The position numbers and the translations under genes are program-made. Of a DNA stretch of 64,000 nucleotides, positions 59,386-64,000 are shown piece by piece. Source of the stretch: Siphonodentalium dalli (Eukaryota; Mollusca; Scaphopoda; Gadilida; Siphonodentaliidae); assembly GCA_032622095.1 (NCBI GenBank), contig CP136066.1, positions 60,230,609-60,294,608 on the forward strand, written 5' to 3'. Each line of letters starts with the position of its first letter. Position 1 is the stretch's first letter. A model generated the notes under the pieces. That model was not told where the DNA came from. It worked only from the letters and a program-made list of their open reading frames with translations, and ran no database searches.

Positions 59386-60592
59386 CTGTGCAAGCTCAGT
59401 GTAGCTCCTGAAAGAAAGAATAATTTAATATATTAGTGACTCATTGAATTGCATCCTAATTATGATTGTTATTAGGGTGACATCTTACCTGCCTGCACTT
59501 TTTTCTAAGATTCTCGATTTTAAAATCATATTATGGTATTGTACCAGAGTACATGTAACTTGATTGTAAGAAAAATACCTTACCAATTCAAAGACAACAG
59601 TCTTCAAAAGTTATACAACAATGTGACGAATGTCACATTTGGCCTATTGGAAGTATTGCCGTGTTCGGTCAATCAGTGCACATGCATCAATGCGCTTCAA
59701 ATGAGACATGATAGTACGTAATTGAATTACCTTATCATGGAAGATGGACTTATAAACATTTGAGACCAATGTAGATGTGGTTATCAGTGGTTATTGGTTA
59801 ATATTCAAGACGTTTGCATCTCAAAATTCACGATATTTTTCATTTCCGTGTTCCATTCGTGAATACTCAAGTACACGGCGAGATGGATAATATATTAAAA
59901 ATCACGGATGTGGAAGAGGGTATATTTAGAATTTAAGACGGATGCATTGTGATCTGCATGTACTAGACAGAAACTCACTTTTAAAACAATTCCTATCTCT
60001 TTGATCAAATTATGTATACATTGGCATTTTTAACAATAATCACGCTAATCATCTACTTATTATATATAGATGGCACAGGGATGGCACCAGTATTCCACCG
60101 ACGCAGGGGCTATAATATCCGTTGGGGGTGGGGGGGGGGGGGGGTGGTGCTATTATACCGTAATGCTATCTGGCTTACCATTGCACATTTCCCCGACGAG
60201 GAGGAGGAGATGACTAAGCTGTACACCACTAAGTTAGTGATACCCCTGTCATTGAACCAGACCGAACTCCCATGTACATCGAACTGTCGAAGTGTTAGAA
60301 ATATCTTACCTAATATTATGTCAAACTGAAAAATATATGCTGTTGTTGTCTAAAAACAACATTTTCTCACTAATTTCTCAAACAATGAGAACAATTTCAA
60401 CATATATGTGACAGAATATGGTTAAAAAATTATCTTTTGCATTGTTCTCCAAATTTACAACCGTTGGAAACTTTTACCAAATGTTGGGTAGGGTGAGACA
60501 TTATTGCCAATCAAATATCAAATCATACCGGGAATGGAACAATATATAGCGTACTTACCTATGGTAATTCTGTGAAGATCGCCACACAACAT
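59386..60592 (-). CDS. candidate small-exon gene, function unknown, partial
   Basis: Three minus-strand segments have good splice borders and join in one open frame: 60592-60559 (start MLCGDLHRITI, donor GTAAGTAC), 59558-59489 (TCTLVQYHNMILKSRILEKS then AG, donor GTAAGATG) and a 22-nt micro-exon 59407-59386 (SYTELAQ, acceptor TTCTTTCTTTCAG, donor GTTAGC). The frame is also open upstream of the first ATG, including CMLCG. I do not recognise the product and found no convincing next exon below 59386. It may be a real short-exon gene, a noncoding transcript, or chance. Confidence 0.25.
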
Positions 60593-60619
60593 ACACGCAG
60601 GAGAAGTGCTGATCAAATA

Positions 60620-61520
60620 TGTTCGAGAACAAAACAAAGCAACTTTATGGAAGATCGAAGCGCGAAAATGAGAAACTGGTACCGTATCAACAGGCTGTTT
60701 AAAACTATATCTGAATGCTTAACGATGCACATGTGATGGAATTTAAATCTAACAGCGTGCCTGAAGGCACTGCCCCTGTATAATAGTATACCGGTACGTC
60801 GTAATTGATACCGCAAACAGGATATGCCAACCCCGATCTCGCCACAGTCGCAATCCATGTTGATTAGTAGTGACAGCTGTATAGCTTTGTCGGTTAAAAC
60901 ACTGCTTGGAACTGTAAGCTGGGCATGAATGGAATCTTTGTGATTACAGGCCGATTTCTACAGCTTGGAGCTGTAAATCGGGGCCCAATTTACAGCTCGT
61001 TGTATGAGTGTAGTGGAATTACAATTTTGCCGACCGAAAGCGGCTTCAAATGTCATTTTCATACCTTACCGATGTACTTTTGAGTCCCATGATTTGTGTT
61101 TAAATTTAGCTTTATTTCCCGACAGATAACAATTGATTTCAATATCATTTACTCACGATATCGACTGATAAACATCTTCAAACAAACACATCCTCTCAAA
61201 TTTCAGTGTACGCCCTGATCTTTAGTTACCCAAGAGACTAGTTATGATATCTTCATTGATTCAATTAAAAGTTTAAACATACACCCTTGGCATCTAATTA
61301 TCGATTCACCATGCACGTGTTGTCGTCACGTGTCATTAGTCGTTTTGATTGGCTAGCCGCAACTTTCACGCACCATGCAGTTATGACCCGTGCACGTGCG
61401 ATTTATATATTTCGACTGTGGTGACATACAGTCATATATGTTTGTGACTTCACTCATTTGAAAGAGTTGTCGATATTACACTGTTATACTGAGAGGCGAT
61501 CTAATTGATACATAGGGTAT
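60620..61520. other. no supported gene
   Basis: A hairpin CAGCTTGGAGCTGTAAATCG / CGATTTACAGCTCG-like lies at 60950-61000. An 81-codon minus frame at 60858-60613 lies upstream of the candidate gene but is not in its frame. Confidence 0.35.
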
Positions 61521-61524
61521 TTAT

Positions 61525-61652
61525 TGGTTGGTTTCATATTATTGGCCCGATATCGGCCCTCAGTAACCTCGTATCGGCCCTCAGTGACTTCATATCGGCC
61601 TTCGGTCTCGGCTGGTGAGGTTATGTCGGGCCTAAATATCAAACAAACCAAG
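61525..61652. mobile_element. short MITE, GGCCCGATATCGGCC family, copy 3
   Basis: Ends TTGGTTGGTTTCATATTATT and AAATATCAAACAAACCAA. GGCCCGATATCGGCCC on the left and GTCGGGCC on the right, with CGTATCGGCCCTCAGT repeated between. An internally deleted relative of 51861 and 57225. Confidence 0.7.
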
Positions 61653-62178
61653 TAAATGTCCTAAGTAATCACACCATGTATATGTCCCAGGTATCCATCT
61701 GCAAATCCCTCCAAGTAGTGGAAAGACATGTCACAAAAGTACATTTCGTGATATTGCTGAATGAGAAGAACCTTGTAGATGCAAATAACAGTACTACCTG
61801 AATAACTTTATCTCGAAGGGATTCAGAAGGGCCTTGGTATCCCTGAATCAATTTGAATACGAATTGACAAGATACGCCTTCCCCATAATGCAATACGATA
61901 GACGAGCATTACGCTGAGGATAGTTTATTCGGGTTCTGCCCATGACTTTTCGTTTTACTATTTCCGTAGTTACGATTCCGGTTTCAAATCGATTCAATTT
62001 AATGGTAACTCTGGTAGTTATAAAAGGCATCAATACATGAAGTCAAAAATGGACACGCGAGCTTTGCACAGTCATCGAGTCTACCAATAAATATAAAACA
62101 CAACCAAGTACAAACTCGTATATATTCACGCCCCCTTACTGTGAGTGACAAGTTTCTTCAACTTGTTTTTATTCAGTC

Positions 62179-62768
62179 TGTTAACATGGGTACATATATA
62201 GACTATATATATTCATAACCTATTTAAAGTAATAAATGAATCGCGTGATGTATAGGACAAATATGTCCTGTCCTAATTTGGTAGAACAGTCGAAGAAGAC
62301 AACCGATGGCACATACCCGGTCCTGAGGTCCTCAAACGGTTATGTTAAGGAACTATCACGATCAGAGGACCGGTCCCTGATCTCCGTCGCTTTCCATGAT
62401 GCGATCATTCCGCAGAATCGCCTTTCTTGCAGGTGATGAGAGGTTTGAACGAATTCGTATAGTCGTAAATTCTGGGGAAACAGATCCTGAATTCCTATTA
62501 GCTATTTTTATGTCTTAGTTCATTACTCGAAAGGTGTCCAATATGCGGTAATGACTCATTGACATGTCCCTCAACTTCTAGATAGTCCTGATTTTCGCCC
62601 ATGTCTTGTTTTGAACCCGTGCCCATATCCCCCGGTCCAGACTGACTATGTTGCCAAGACATAACCACCTCGGATATTGACTAAGCTGGAGTTGTCATTT
62701 TATTTTGGAACCCTCAAGAATCTGAAAATTATAGAGGAGAGATTATACCAGGCTCTCTCCCTTTTACA
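62179..62768 (+). mobile_element. LTR of a retrotransposon (boundaries provisional)
   Basis: The segment starts TGTTAAC and ends TTTTACA, giving TG...CA ends, and is followed after one base by a primer-binding site. The start is a guess based on TG and position; bases 62397-62682 reappear inverted at the window's right edge. Confidence 0.5.
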
Positions 62769-62769
62769 C

Positions 62770-62787
62770 TGGGGGCTCGTCCGGGAT
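62770..62787 (+). promoter_or_regulatory. primer-binding site, tRNA-Pro type
   Basis: TGGGGGCTCGTCCGGGAT is the 18-base complement of the tRNA-Pro 3' end used as PBS by many LTR elements. It directly follows the LTR end, which fixes the element's orientation as plus. Confidence 0.8.
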
Positions 62788-62837
62788 TCTTGAGTAGAAG
62801 GTTCTACCTGAAAATACCTTTAAACATCTGAAAAACG

Positions 62838-62936
62838 ATGACCCAACGTTTTAACAACGCCCAGCTTGAATTTGAAGAGATCTCCATAGAAGCAGGTACC
62901 AGAAAAAGAGAGAAACTTGTTGACAGAGGTTTCTGA
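62838..62936 (+). pseudogene. gag-region remnant of the LTR element
   Basis: The first ATG after the primer-binding site opens a 32-codon charged frame that hits a stop. Downstream sequence on the same strand (62980-63090) still resembles the opposing copy at 63099-63187. The gene is broken and no later gag, protease or polymerase part is present. Confidence 0.4.
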
Positions 62937-63083
62937 ACAGCTGTCGACATTCTAGGGTTGTGGAAAGTTTCGCAAAATTCACGAAACTTGATAAAACTCT
63001 GGATCTCTTTGCTAATGTGGCAGATAATTTACCTGCGTATTTTGAAATAATTCTTGGCACACAAGACTTAGCAGCCGTCTTGG

Positions 63084-63266
63084 CTATCTGTCAAGACGGC
63101 TGCTAAGTCTTGTGTGCCAATAATTAATTTCAAAATACGCAGGAAAATTATCTGCCACATTAGCAAAGTGATCCAGAGTTTTATGCCTTCTCACGAATAC
63201 TCCATCGGTTCGGCCGGGTAAGAACGACACCTCTCTATTGTACTTCTTAGAAGTCGCTTTTGGCAT
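63084..63266 (-). pseudogene. opposing gag-like frame of the inverted copy
   Basis: A 60-codon frame that shares the segment FANVADN(L/F)PAYFEI with the plus-strand copy on the other side of a 9-base loop at 63083-63091. It is a truncated, converging second copy of the same element region. Confidence 0.45.
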
Positions 63267-64000
63267 ATTTATCCTTCAGCCTTCCGTTTAACAGATATAT
63301 AGAGTAGGGTTTTTTTCAAAAAGCCTACTATCCTCAGGCAAAGCGTGAGCGAATACTCCCCCACGACTATAACGTGTTCGGTTTCCGACAAGTCGCCTCC
63401 CTATACGACCCCGACGTCGTCACGGGATACGCGATAACATCAAACGAATCATTTTATCGAGTACACACTTGGGGGGGGGGGGGGGAGGCAAAATTAACCA
63501 TTCCCCGACCGCTTCCGCGGCTACCGACGTTCTCATAGTCCGTGGTATCGGATTTATCCAATTATTCATCTTCCGCAGAACGTGTGGGGGACTCTCTTTC
63601 ACCCCTATCAACTACTTGTTAGTGTATTGTTTAATTTGTTTATGTAATTGCGTTGACATCTGCCTCGAGTGGGCGAATCTATCAACCATTTTAAGGATGT
63701 CCTTATCAGTCAATATCCGAGGTGGTTATGTCTTGGCAACATAGTCAGTCTGGACCGGGGGATATGGGCACGGGTTCAAAACAAGACATGGGCGAAAATC
63801 AGGACTATCTAAAAGTTGAGGGACATGTCAATGCGTCATTACCGCATATTGGACACCTTTCGAGTAATGAACTAAGACATAAAAATTGCCAATAGCTAAT
63901 AGGAATTCAGGATCTGTTTCCCCAGAATTTACGACTATACGAATTCGTTCAAACCTCTTATCACCTGCAAGAAAGGCGATTCTGCGGAATGATCGCATCA

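Larger units (their letters stand above)
62397..64000. repeat. large palindrome made by two converging LTR element copies
   Basis: Outer arms 62397-62682 and 63708-64000, inner arms 62990-63082 and 63092-63187. Arms are diverged by substitutions and short indels, and unlike sequence lies between outer and inner arms. The palindrome runs to the last base of the window and probably continues. Confidence 0.8.

Noticed and set aside
60012-60329. 105-codon frame with an N-terminal hydrophobic segment, looks like a secreted protein
   Set aside because: It runs through a G homopolymer, has no splice support or conserved motif, and lacks upstream promoter signals.
61640-61900. Minus-strand exon-like piece ending SLRDKVIQ before GTAGTA
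   Set aside because: No usable acceptor keeps the frame open upstream, and the next pieces do not join in phase.
1-64000. tRNA, rRNA or snRNA genes
   Set aside because: No sequence with the full conserved box pattern of these RNAs was seen. The 18-base tRNA-Pro match at 62770 is a retroelement primer site.

Overview
This window is eukaryotic, AT-rich, intron-rich and packed with repeats. The two recognisable genes are split into short exons with GT-AG borders and are animal-specific in content, so the source is a bilaterian animal, most likely a marine invertebrate. I cannot name the phylum from the sequence alone. One run of 100 N (23802-23901) marks a scaffold join. Nothing bacterial, viral-genomic or plasmid-like is present.

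Left half, minus strand, 22306 down to 6931: seven consecutive internal coding exons of ZFYVE1 (DFCP1, the omegasome/lipid-droplet FYVE protein). They join in perfect phase to about 305 codons, covering the ER-targeting middle region, the complete first FYVE finger and the linker into the second. The last exon(s), with the second FYVE finger, should lie left of base 1. The N-terminal GTPase exons are not visible anywhere to the right of 22306.

Right of centre, plus strand, 34689 to 51517: a complete five-exon gene for a secreted dermatopontin (211 codons), with signal peptide, short charged pro-region, ten mature cysteines, and a TATA box and polyadenylation signal in sensible places. If the missing ZFYVE1 5' exons lie in the unread interval, the two genes are divergently transcribed. 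A weak third candidate is a minus-strand gene of tiny exons at 59386-60592.

Most of the rest is transposable elements and tandem repeats. Elements flanked by TTAA dominate, in several unrelated terminal-repeat families (piggyBac- or Kolobok-like target choice). They include a 5.6 kb element at the left edge, an inverted pair of 392-bp copies around three ZFYVE1 exons, and a chain of five elements at 27646-32244 that abut through single shared TTAA sites. Also present are a hAT-like element with an 8-bp target duplication, three short Helitrons and a further Helitron 3' terminus, a pogo/Tigger-like element with a transposase remnant, palindromic mariner-like MITEs (one broken exactly by the assembly gap), a 6.6 kb foldback element carrying minisatellites in both arms inside dermatopontin intron 4, a LINE 3' fragment, and an LTR element with a tRNA-Pro primer-binding site forming a large palindrome at the right edge.

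The most unusual local structure is a 60-bp satellite in ZFYVE1, at 21669-22140, whose unit is a copy of the neighbouring exon end and its 5' splice site, so the intron starts with about eight decoy splice donors.
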